Source of the DNA: Rana temporaria
Lineage: Eukaryota > Chordata > Amphibia > Anura > Ranidae
NCBI RefSeq assembly: GCF_905171775.1
Contig: NC_053489.1
Coordinates: forward strand, 327,828,089 to 327,892,088
Direction: 5' to 3'
Length of the DNA stretch: 64,000 nucleotides
Each line of letters starts with the position of its first letter. The first letter of the stretch is position 1. The notes beneath the pieces were generated by a model, which was not told the origin of the DNA, ran no database searches, and saw only the letters and a program-made list of their open reading frames with translations. Shown here piece after piece: positions 54,903 to 64,000 of the stretch. Position numbers and translations under genes: made by a program.

Positions 54903-56245
54903 GTGTGGCATTCAACAGCTTTCCAATTTTTGTAAGATAAAAAAAAAACACAATTGCAGATTAACTGTCAAACGATGGTATTGCAGCCTGAACATACACC
55001 AAAATAATTATCTGCAATGTATTTAAAGTAATGCATACAGCAGTAAGGCAAAGATTCTAATTTTTTTGAAGGGAGTTGCAGGTCTATCCATTTTTCTACA
55101 TGGAAGGATCCTGATGAAACAGGAAATCTCAATTTCTTGTTTTAAAAAATGGACATTTCCTTTCTGTGTTTTATATTCACTGCAATAAAAGTAATAAATA
55201 TTCATGATAATATACTTGGTATGCATATAAACAGAACAGCAAAATTTATAAATTAGTTTTACATCAATTTTATTTTTTCTAAATGAAAAATTGCAAGGTA
55301 TCTAAGGTTTCATTTCCTTAACGTTCCCTGTTGTCCCCTATCATTTTCATAAAATATCTGCAGAGCAGGTCTCAGATCTTTAGCAGGTTCCTCTGCTGCA
55401 GGTTAACAGTGATTCACGTCAGTAATGTTTACTTATTGCGGGAGCTCTTCTAAGTTGTTCCATTGATTTATGCCTCAGGGAGAGTGTAGGACACAATATT
55501 CAATGTAAGAAAATTAATTGAAAGAATGTACTAAGCTTGGCTGCACAAAGGTCAAGTTTTCACCACAACTGCTTGTAATCTTTACAAATAAGACAAATGA
55601 CAAAGGAGAAAACTCGAATGAACATGACCCATTAAATTCAAATTAGTTTAGATTTTTAGCTCAGTACTACATGGATTAGAATGTATTTGCTTGCAGACTT
55701 AAAAGCAGCAATTTATCAGGAAAAAGCTTGCAAGGTGCATTGCCTTAACTGGCATATTACACTTTAGAAATGTTCCTGCACCCAGGAGAATCATTATATC
55801 AACAGGTGTGTTTGAGTCCTGCATTACAGGCACCACCGACACTGTTATACAGTATATGTCTTTCAGCTCCAGTTGTTTCTTGTCTCCAGAACGATTGAAA
55901 ATTGTTAGACATTGACACAGCTGGCATTCTAAGGCAAAGACGGCATCTCATGAAGCATGTGCAAACATTGCATACACAAACATACATAGTACTTTGTAAT
56001 ATTTTAATGATTTTTGCTCATAGCCGACACAGTATAAATATAGCTGGCAGGATCATTCTGTTCCATTAGATGATTTTATGTGTACATTTTCAGTGTCATG
56101 GTGTTTTACAAAGCCATGGGTTGTTATGTTATTTTCTCTGAAAGTTACAATTGTTGAGTGGAAAAAAACGAACTCAAAGCAATGCAAAAAAAATACCTCT
56201 GTGTATCCCTAATATAGAAAGAGATAAGGGATGAATGTTTATCCT
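54903..56245. other. Stretch free of transposon hallmarks
   Basis: No TIR, tail, tandem repeat or coding similarity. About 55330-55770 has complex, balanced sequence with homeodomain-like (ATTAATTGAAA, CAAATTAG) and SOX-like (ACAAAG) motifs. It could be old unique DNA or a conserved non-coding element. Confidence 0.4.
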
Positions 56246-56249
56246 TTAA

Positions 56250-56723
56250 AATGTATGTAAACTGGATTCATGAAATTTGAGCTGGGCACATATATCTGTA
56301 TTGTTTTCTTATCTCTCTTCAAAGCCCTAATTCCCGTGGCTTTCTCCTGCTCTGTTCTTCTGTTATTGGGATGATAGCTTCTGACAAGTTCTACGTCAAC
56401 TGTGATAAAAACCAGCCTGAATTAAGTGTCGGGTGGATGCTATAAATAGATTAGTAGAGAGCTGGTCTATTCACAGCACAGCTCTGGAAGTCTCTGCCTA
56501 TGTGGAGTCTCCAATCCGCTGTCTCACAGTGTATGGCAAGAATCCACACCCATAGGTGAATCAGGAAGAGAACATTCTAACAGGACGTTCACTTTCTAAA
56601 CAGTATATAAAGCTGAAGACAAGAGATATGCATGTAAAACTTATGTAGGAGGATTTGTTTCATCTTTGTGTATCATCTGCGGCTGTTCACGTCATTGGGT
56701 ATATGTGAGGGTTTACATCCACT
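56250..56723 (+). mobile_element. Degenerate TTAA-flanked MITE
   Basis: AATGTATGTAAAC to GTTTACATCCACT, TTAA at the left and TTTA at the right. Older member of the AGTGGATGTAAA family. Confidence 0.5.
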
Positions 56724-57353
56724 TTTATTATTGAAACTAATGGTAGATGAAAGAATCCATTGCTATGGCTAATGATATTTATTTCAGTGTTTCTCCACCC
56801 AAGGACATATTTTTGGCATGTTCCAGTGGCATTCCTGCTTTTATTAGGTCAAATGATGATATCAGCTTCAAGTATGTATTAAGATGTGAAGATATCTTTA
56901 TATCTAGCACTGGCTAACAGGAATCTTAAGTCCCGTCCTTGGTCTTGGAGCTTAGAGACTTTTTAGAGCTTTAGGAGAAAAGACTCCATTCCTAAATCCA
57001 CACCTTACATGGTAGTCAGACTTCTATAAATAGTCATTAGGTTATTCTCAGTGCTCTCTCTTGTTTGTTCCTCCCTCTTTCACTGTGTGCTGTAAGAGCC
57101 TGTTGCTGGTTGGTGACTTAACACTAAAAGGGAGTGTTCCTCTTCAATCTAGGCCCAGGGTTTTATTGCAGCATGGGTACATCAGCTTACTATTTGTGTT
57201 AGATGTCGTACCCTGTATTAAAGCTGTATATCAGATAGGCCGATATGCCTCTTCTGCTTGGTAAGGTAGAGGAGAGAGCGATATACATTACATGAGGCCA
57301 TTTATCCTGCAATATAAATGTGTGTACTACTGTAAGTGCAAATGTTTAAAAAA

Positions 57354-57465
57354 TTACGAAGGAGTCTGGATGGGGAGGTTTTGAATCATGTACAATATGT
57401 GTGGTAGGATTGTCATCCTAAAAGCGTTACAGCCCCCAAACCATCTTAAGTTTAGATGGAAAAAG
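57354..57465 (-). pseudogene. L1 ORF2 fragment (post-RT)
   Basis: Minus strand: RWFGGCNAFRMTILPHILY and MIQNLPIQTP, matching the WFGR..KM.ILPK.LY.FQ.LPI block that follows YLG in L1 ORF2. Confidence 0.75.
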
Positions 57466-57940
57466 GGGGGAATATATTCTGCGCTGATCTGACTAAGAAA
57501 AATATTGATGAGCAAAAATTGAGGAATCAAAGCTGCAACATAAACACGTGACAATCATGTGGACAATAATAAGGAAAACAATAAGTTGCGCTAAGTAAGA
57601 CAAAATAAATGAGTATACATATTGAAATAAATAAATATAGTGATATAGATGAGTGTACTCCAGAGGGCTTATACCTCTGTATACATACACAAACACTCTC
57701 CAAACAAATATATATAAACGTGACTTAGATATATTCAAACAAGTGACAAAAGTATATGGGATGTCCTGATCGGGACAACCATAAATGTCCAGTGGAACTG
57801 ATTTCACTAATTGATTGAACCAAAGCAACAAACAGTTCCAATATAAGGTAAACCAAAAACAGTCTCAGATACTGAGAAATGATGTCCAGGTTCCTAATAG
57901 CAGGGGAGCGTGGTGACGTCACTGCGCAGCACCGCCCTGA

Positions 57941-57970
57941 CCAGTTTTGACAAAATTGTCGTTTTCAAAG
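57941..57970 (-). ncRNA. Hammerhead-ribozyme-like motif in inverted PLE
   Basis: Minus strand: TTTGAAAAC, stem GACA/TGTC with loop ATTT, then AAAAC; flanking GCCCT and AGGGC can pair as an outer stem. It lies downstream of the GIY-YIG coding region in the same element. Confidence 0.4.
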
Positions 57971-58793
57971 GGCACAGGCGACGCATTGAAATCACCACAA
58001 TAAATATAGGAAGAGGCTCAACCAAGCCTTGTTTCCGTTCATCGAACCGGAAGCAGGCTGGAGACCAAGCCTCATTCCGAGTATCAATATGGGCGGTCCT
58101 AGAGGGGAGAACCAATCACAGCACCCCCTCGTCCGACTCATCCAAACACATGACTTCCTCCTCCCGAGGCTGTTAGATGATTGGTTGCATCGACGCCTCG
58201 CTCAGAGTATCAACATGGGCGGCCTCCAAATAGGGACCTGTCACGTCATCTCCCATCCAGGCCGTCCTGTTAAGAACCATAACTTCCACCCTACATGCCG
58301 ACTGGAAGACTGACAACATCCGCGGGATGCAGGGGGATACAAACGAATGGTACATAGTGTCACCAATAAATAAAATAAATACATAGAAATAGCAGAATGA
58401 TGCGGAATTCCACCTCACTGAACTGACGTCAGGTCTCACATGCATTCCATACCATGGGGTCAAAATTGGACCAAAAATTTAAAATGTATAAATATTATAA
58501 TGATTACCAAACTGTAGTCTAGACAACCACATAAGATGACCCTAATAACTACCCTTTGGGGTCAGAGCGATCCCCAGGTGGGTGATTACCAAGTAGTTAA
58601 GAGGCCACAGTAGTTAAACGGCACCAGGGGATGATGTAAGAGATGGAATCTCTTGGGTAAGAGAAGTTAAATAGATAGCAGCTATTACTGTAATTTATGT
58701 GGGGCACTCATTTATAGAGTCGTTACCAGTCCATATACTCAAATATAGAGTCACTTCAGACCTGACCTCAGTTGTACAATCAGGTAATGTAAA

Positions 58794-59384
58794 TCATGAG
58801 TTATCAATAAAGGCATTGATTTCAATGTCAACATTCAAGACCAAAGGTTTTAAACATTTAACTCTGTAAATCCAACTCATTTCAAGTTTGGAGATGGCCC
58901 GCTTTTTTGAGCCCCCTCTCCACTGGCATTGCAATTTATCAATGGCTAAAAAAGGAGTCCCTGTCGGATCTCTGTGATGAACTTCCCTATAATGTTTGGA
59001 AACACAGTGCTCTTTGTATCCCTTCCTAATATTAGCTATGTGTTCTTTGAGTCTCGCATGTAGTGGTCTGATGGTCCGTCCGACGTATTGAAGCCCACAA
59101 GGAAAAATTAACAGATAGACTACATGGGTTGTAGAGCATGTGATGAAACTCTTAATGTCAAAGGATTGTGATGTACTATTAGATACAAAGTTGGTGATTT
59201 TCCGGTCTTTAATCTTATTGATAGAACAAACAGCACACCTTTTGCATTTGTAATAGCCTACTTGGTTTTGAAAGAAAATATGCTTATTACTAGGAGGGTC
59301 GCAAACACTAGGGGCCAAGGAATTTTTTAGAGAGGGCACTCCTCTAAAGACTACCAAGGGACATTCCGGGAGAATAGGTCCCAT
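58794..59384 (-). pseudogene. PLE GIY-YIG endonuclease domain (inverted copy)
   Basis: About 196 open codons: the Cys cluster GYYKCKRCAVC, the GIY-YIG core HVVYLLIFPCGLQYVGRT, RLKEHIANI (catalytic Arg region) and a C-terminal Trp-rich block. This nuclease nicks target DNA for PLE integration. The frame is open here, but the upstream RT part is broken. Confidence 0.9.
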
Positions 59385-59659
59385 AATGGCGTCACTTTAA
59401 ATCAAGTGCCAGTGTTTACGCACTAATTTTTTTATTTGGAAGTGCTCCTGTAATGAAAGGCCAAACAAAATCTTTCTCTCCTCCTACAGTTTTAGGCTTA
59501 TCAACCAACAGAGTACTTCTGTCCAATTTTTCAACTTCAGAATTTTTTTTATTCCAAGTCCCCGGTACAGTATCCTTTCTCTAGGAATCTATGTGTCATC
59601 ACCTTCGCCTGTGTTCTAAAGTCCTCAACCTTAGTACAATTACGGCGCAAGCGTATGTA

Positions 59660-60187
59660 TTGGCTTTTAGGTATCGAATCTAACCACTGATGGTGATGGC
59701 AACTATCTCGGGGATGAATGCATTCCTCTTGGTTGTTTTAAAATACGAGGAGGTCAGGAATTGTCCCTCCTCTACACGTATCTGTAGGTCCAAGAAATGG
59801 ATGCACCGCTGATCTGCCTCGTATTTAAACTGTATCCCTCTGTCATTGATGTTTAGTGATTCCATAAAGCAGTCAAGTGAATCTTTTGGGCCTTTCCATA
59901 GGAGGAGGACGTTGTCTATGTAGCGGACCCACAGGGCCAATTCGGGCCTGCGGTCGGCATACACTACGTCGTCCTCCCACTTACCCATAAACAGGTTGGC
60001 TAGGCTTGGGGCAAATTTAGCCCCCATAGCCACCCCCTGTTTTGTAGGTAAAATCCCCCCTTAAACCAAAAGAAATTGTGCGTAGTAGCAAACTTAAGCA
60101 ACTCCATGATGAAGTCCCTCTGATTTTCAGCTAGACCGGAATCTCTGTCTAAGTAAGTAGTGTTTAACTGCTGAGATTCCCAACTCT
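59660..60187 (-). pseudogene. PLE reverse transcriptase, C-terminal part (inverted copy)
   Basis: Minus strand: motif B (AMGAKFAPSLANLFMGKW) and motif C as YIDNVLLLW, i.e. the second catalytic Asp is Asn. A 4-base duplication (ACTTACTTAG against ACTTAG in the other copy) near 60153 shifts the frame, and the domain is truncated before motif A. Confidence 0.88.
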
Positions 60188-60210
60188 TCTTACTTTCCCT
60201 TCATCCTAGC

Positions 60211-61275
60211 ATGGATGTCTTTAATTACCGCTCATCGAGAGTAATTAAAAAAGATGGGGTTTTTGAGATCAATGGTGAGATAGAAGGTGATTTAGGAGGA
60301 TTGTTTATACGTTTAAAAAACCTCCTGGTATCAGAAATTCACACTCAGTGGGACGTAGCTTTCCTGGATCAATACATAAGCATTGCCATGGTCCCTCGAA
60401 GTCTGAGATGGGAGGTTGGCCCCCAAAAAGGAGAACTCAAACTCTTGGAATGGTTTCAGTATTTTAACCAGGCAGGGGTTACGTTTTTAGAATTTCTGGT
60501 GCAGCGTAAGAAGAGTAAATTCATTAGGCTGGATACAGAGATTAAACTGATTAAAGACAAAATGTCTACACACATAAATAGTGAAGAGTATAAAGAACGT
60601 TCCACAGCTCTGAAGAAACTTCTTGAGAAAGAAGAGATTGAACAAAAAAATTAAAAAAATTAAAAATACAATAAGGACATGGGTGACTATAAATCTGGAG
60701 CCATATTTAATTGGCAGAGTAAGATTTCTACACAAGGAGGTGTTTCCTCTGGTGGAGCTACGACTTCGACATCACAATCAGAATCAGCTAACCGCCCCAG
60801 TAATTTACAGCCTCAAATTACACCCAGGCCTAATATTGTCACCAAAAAGGTCTCACATAGACCACCGGAGAGGGATTCCAGACCTCCACCTATTCCACAG
60901 AGACCTAAATCTGGAGTTACATCCTATAAGGCACCCCCCCTAAATCACCAATTTGGAGGAGCAAAAATAGGAAACCTCAATCGCAGGGAGATTACTATGA
61001 GGATAGGGGACAATATGGTCCCCCTAGGAGACCTTATGGAGGGAGTCAATCTGAGGAATATAGGGTGCCTGTTTACAACAGGTACCAACCACTCCATGAT
61101 GGTTACTTACCCTATGGCGATCGCCCTCAGAGAGAGTGGGACCATTATTATGATACCCGGACTCCTGATAGAGGCAACTGGAATGATAGAATATTCAGAC
61201 CTTACCCTCTACCTCCCCCCAACAGCCTCCCCCTCCCCCAATGGGAAGCTATGATTACCCCTACCCACGGGACTC
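60211..61275 (+). pseudogene. PLE N-terminal extension, disordered and Tyr/Arg/Pro-rich
   Basis: ATG at 60211; 147 codons of a folded-looking, partly helical region (VFEINGEIEGDLGGLF, then HINSEEYKERSTALKKLLEKE), two in-frame TAA stops at 60652 and 60661, then a low-complexity part. A shift in the C run near 60945 leads to QYGPPRRPYGGSQSEEYR and DRPQREWDHYYDTRTPDRG. The frame joins the RT ORF downstream after further shifts. No known domain is recognised; RNA binding is a guess from composition. Confidence 0.7.
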
Positions 61276-62767
61276 ATGGCACGACAGAAATCAATGCCAA
61301 CAGTGGGGGTTTCCGAGGGCAGATTATCTTCAGCAAAGGCCTATAGAACAAAGAGAGGACGCAGAGGGGGGAGGAAATCAAAGAAACAAAAGGAAACGCA
61401 CCAAGTTGGTCAGGGTATATACAATCTGAGTGCCATTGACCTATCTCAGGAAGAACTGTCATTCCTTGATAAAGGTTTGAAATTTGCCCCCCCTCAAAAG
61501 TTGAATACATTTCAAACGTACTGTATATGGATATCCATAGACACCAGAAAACTAAGCGTAAAAAGACACATCATGTCCAACCCGATTGGAGACAAAAGGG
61601 TTGATATACAGGAAGTAAAACATTCCAACTTAGCAAATGCGTCCCTTTTCAACCTTCCAGGTGGTCTCACTCCATCAGTTAGAGTGTTCAGGGACGTTCT
61701 ACTTAGAGACTTAGAACAGATCAATGTTAAAAAAACTAAGTTGAATAATGAATCGTCATCTTAGATAAAATAGACTATATTAAAGAGTTAGAATCTTTGG
61801 TTGGTGACGTTGAGACCTACATCCCCCTCTCAGGGGATCCACGGTTCCGTTACAGAAAGATTCTAAACTCTATTGTAAAAACCGGATTCAGTTCAGGTGT
61901 TTTGAATAAAAAATAAAAGGCTTTTCTGGTACCGGTGGCATCACGTATACCAGTTATATATTATCTTCCCAAAATACATAAAGATCCTGTACACCCTCCG
62001 GGGCGTCCCATTATTAGTAGGATAGATTCTATCACCTCCAGAGCTGGGAAGTATATTGACGGATATCTACAGCCTTTGGTGAAATCCCTGCCTGCCTATA
62101 TTAAGGACAGCAAACAGGTCATTAACCTTTTGGGTGCGTTTCCATATGAAGATGACCTATGGATGGTCACAGCTGATGTGACGTCCTTATATACTATCAT
62201 TCCCCACCAGCTGGGAATCTTGGCAGTTAAACACTACTTAGACAGAGATTCCAGTCTAGCTGAAAATCAGAGGGACTTCATCATGGAGTTGCTTAAGTTT
62301 GCTACTACGCACAATTTCTTTTGGTTTAAGGGGGGATTTCACCTACAAAACAGGGGGTGGCTATGGGGGCTAAATTTGCCCCCAGCCTAGCCAACCTGTT
62401 TATGGGTAAGTGGGAGGAGGACGTCGTGTATGCCGACCGCAGGCCCGAATTGGCCCTGTGGGTCCGCTACATAGACGACGTCCTCCTCCTATGGAAAGGC
62501 CCAAAAGATTCACTTGACTGCTTTATGGAATCACTAAACATCAATGACAGAGTGATACAGTTTAAATACGAGGCAGATCAGCGGTGCATTCATTTCTTGG
62601 ACCTACAGATACGTGTAGAGGAGGGACAATTCCTGACCTCCACGTATTTTAAAACAACCAAGAGGAATGCATTCATCCCCCGAGATAGTTGCCATCACCA
62701 TCAGTGGTTAGATTCGATACCTAAAAGCCAATACATACACTTGTGCCGTAACTGTGCCTTGTACTAA
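61276..62767 (+). pseudogene. PLE reverse transcriptase with DKG block
   Basis: 61276-61764 has a Lys/Arg-rich start and IDLSQEELSFLDKGLKFAP, the DKG block found at the start of PLE RTs. After a frameshift near 61760 and a stop at 61914 come YYLPKIHKDP, GRPIISRIDS, TADVTSLYTIIP (motif A), a shift in a G run near 62353, AMGAKFAPSLANLFMGKW (motif B) and YIDDVLLLW (motif C, intact) and FLDLQIRVEEG. PLE RTs are related to telomerase RT. Confidence 0.92.
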
Positions 62768-63061
62768 GGTTGAGGACTTTAGAACACAGGCGAAGGTGAT
62801 GACACACAGATAACTAGAGAAAGGATACTGTGCCGGGGACTTGGAATTAAAAATTTCTGAAGTTGAAAAATTGGACAGAAGTACTAAAACTGTAGGAGGA
62901 GAGAAAGATTTTGTTTGGCCTTTCATTACAGAATACTCTGATCAGCACTTCCAAATAAAAAAATTAGTGCGTAAACACTGGCACTTGATTAAAAGTGATG
63001 CCATTTTGGGAACTATTCTCCCGAAACATCCCTTGGTAGTCTTTAGAGGAGTGCCCTCTCC

Positions 63062-63586
63062 TTGGCCCCTAGTGTTTGCGACCCTCCTAGTAATAAGCCT
63101 ATGTTCTTTCAAAACCAAGTAGGCTATTACAAATGCAAAAGGTGTGCTGTTTGTTCTATCAATAAGAGTAAAGACCGGAAAATCACCAACTTTGTATCTA
63201 ATAGTACGTCACAATCCTTTGACATTAAGAGTTTCATCACATGCTCTATCACCCATGTAGTCTATCTTTTAATTTGTCCTTGTGGGCTTCAATACGTTGG
63301 ACGGACCATCAGACCACTACATGTGAGACTCAAAGAACACATAGCTAATATTAGGAAGGGATACAAAGAGCACTCTGTTTCCAAACATTATAGGGAAGTT
63401 CATCACAGAGATCCGACAGGGACTCCTTTTTTAGCCATTGATAAATTGCAATGCCAGTGGAGAGGGGGCTCAAAAAAGCGGGCCATCTCCAAACTTGAAA
63501 TGAGTTGGATTTACAGAGTTAAAGGTTTAAAATCTTTGGGCCTGAATCTAGACATTGGAATCAATGCCTTTATTGATAACTCATGA
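63062..63586 (+). pseudogene. PLE GIY-YIG endonuclease domain (long copy)
   Basis: Same domain as in the inverted copy: GYYKCKRCAVC, HVVYLLICPCGLQYVGRT, RLKEHIANI, KRAISKLEMSWIYRV. The linker upstream (62768-63061) is frameshifted. The YLLICPCG form here is the likely original of YLLIFPCG in the inverted copy. Confidence 0.92.
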
Positions 63587-64000
63587 TTTACATTACCTGA
63601 TTGTACAACTGAGGTCAGGTCTGAAGTGACTCTATATTTGAGTATATGGACTGGTAACGACTCTATAAATGAGTGCCCCACATCAATTACAGTAATAGCT
63701 GCTATCTATTTAACTTCTTTTACCCAAGAGATTCCATCTCTTACATCATCCCCTGGTGCCCATTTAACTACTGTGGCCTCTTAACTACCTGGTAATCAGC
63801 CACCTGGGGATCAAAGGGTAGTTATTGGGGTCACCTTATGTGGTTGTCTAGACTACAGTTTGGTAATCATTATAATATTTATACATTTTTAATTTTTGGT
63901 CCATTTTTGACCCCACTGTATGGAATGCATGTGAGACCTAATGTCAGTTCAGTGAGGTGGAGTGCCGCATCATTCTGCTATTTCTATGTATTTCTCTTAT
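63587..64000 (+). other. PLE 3' region, start
   Basis: Non-coding and near-identical by eye to the complement of 58375-58793. The expected hammerhead-like part would lie beyond the window. Confidence 0.85.

Larger units (their letters stand above)
57480..60187 (-). mobile_element. Penelope-like element, 5'-truncated inverted copy
   Basis: Contains RT end, linker, GIY-YIG domain and 3' region on the minus strand, homologous over its whole known length to 62205-64000 of the plus-strand copy. It abuts that copy head to head at about 60188. Left edge uncertain. Confidence 0.88.
60190..64000 (+). mobile_element. Penelope-like element, long copy (continues past window)
   Basis: N-terminal ORF (60211), DKG block, RT, linker, GIY-YIG and 3' region in order. 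The 3' end is outside the window. Several frameshifts and stops make it inactive. Confidence 0.9.

Overview
The window looks like repeat-dense, gene-poor DNA from a vertebrate with a large genome, most likely a ranid-type frog. This is inferred from the mixture of families present: several L1-type LINEs with long inter-ORF spacers, a CR1 and an L2-like LINE, Penelope-like elements (PLEs) with GIY-YIG endonucleases, a chromodomain Ty3/gypsy element, Tc1 transposons, and many hAT-like (8-bp target duplication), Harbinger-like (3-bp) and TTAA-flanked non-autonomous elements. No host protein-coding exon, rRNA, tRNA or CRISPR array is supported. Every recognisable protein belongs to a mobile element, and nearly all are broken.

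Layout. 1-2331: 3' half of a chromodomain gypsy element and its 3' LTR. 2335-10966: an L1 (called L1-A here), split at 7455-9358 by a 1.9-kb Harbinger-like element. 10967-12745: hAT and L2-like remnants. 12553-24135: two tandem copies (A and B) of a segment of about 6.5 kb that carries L1, PLE and MITE pieces and an (AT)n array; B has two internal losses. 26285-34400: a second L1 (L1-B) that served as landing site for five later insertions (Harbinger-like, hAT, CR1, hAT, Harbinger-like). 34900-36168: deleted L1 (L1-C) hit by a Tc1. 36200-40290: PLE 3' ends, a hAT MITE and a second Tc1. 40991-47234: full-length L1-D with a perfect 13-bp target duplication, inserted inside an older MITE. 47872-54894: MITEs, PLE 3' ends, a large palindrome, a 24-bp minisatellite and a hAT. 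54903-56245: the only long stretch without transposon hallmarks. 57480-64000: two PLE copies fused head to head, a 5'-truncated inverted one followed by one with a long N-terminal ORF.

The elements are related by nesting, so the window is best read as a record of relative insertion times. The points most worth checking are: (1) an internal module shared by elements with different termini (hAT type and Harbinger type); (2) hammerhead-ribozyme-like folds at six kinds of PLE 3' end; (3) a palindromic core with two outward-facing E-box/TATA units inside a hAT element; (4) a TATA, perfect hairpin and poly(A)-signal series inside the Harbinger-like element; and (5) the complex differences between duplication units A and B. 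All assignments come from reading the sequence; no database search was possible.
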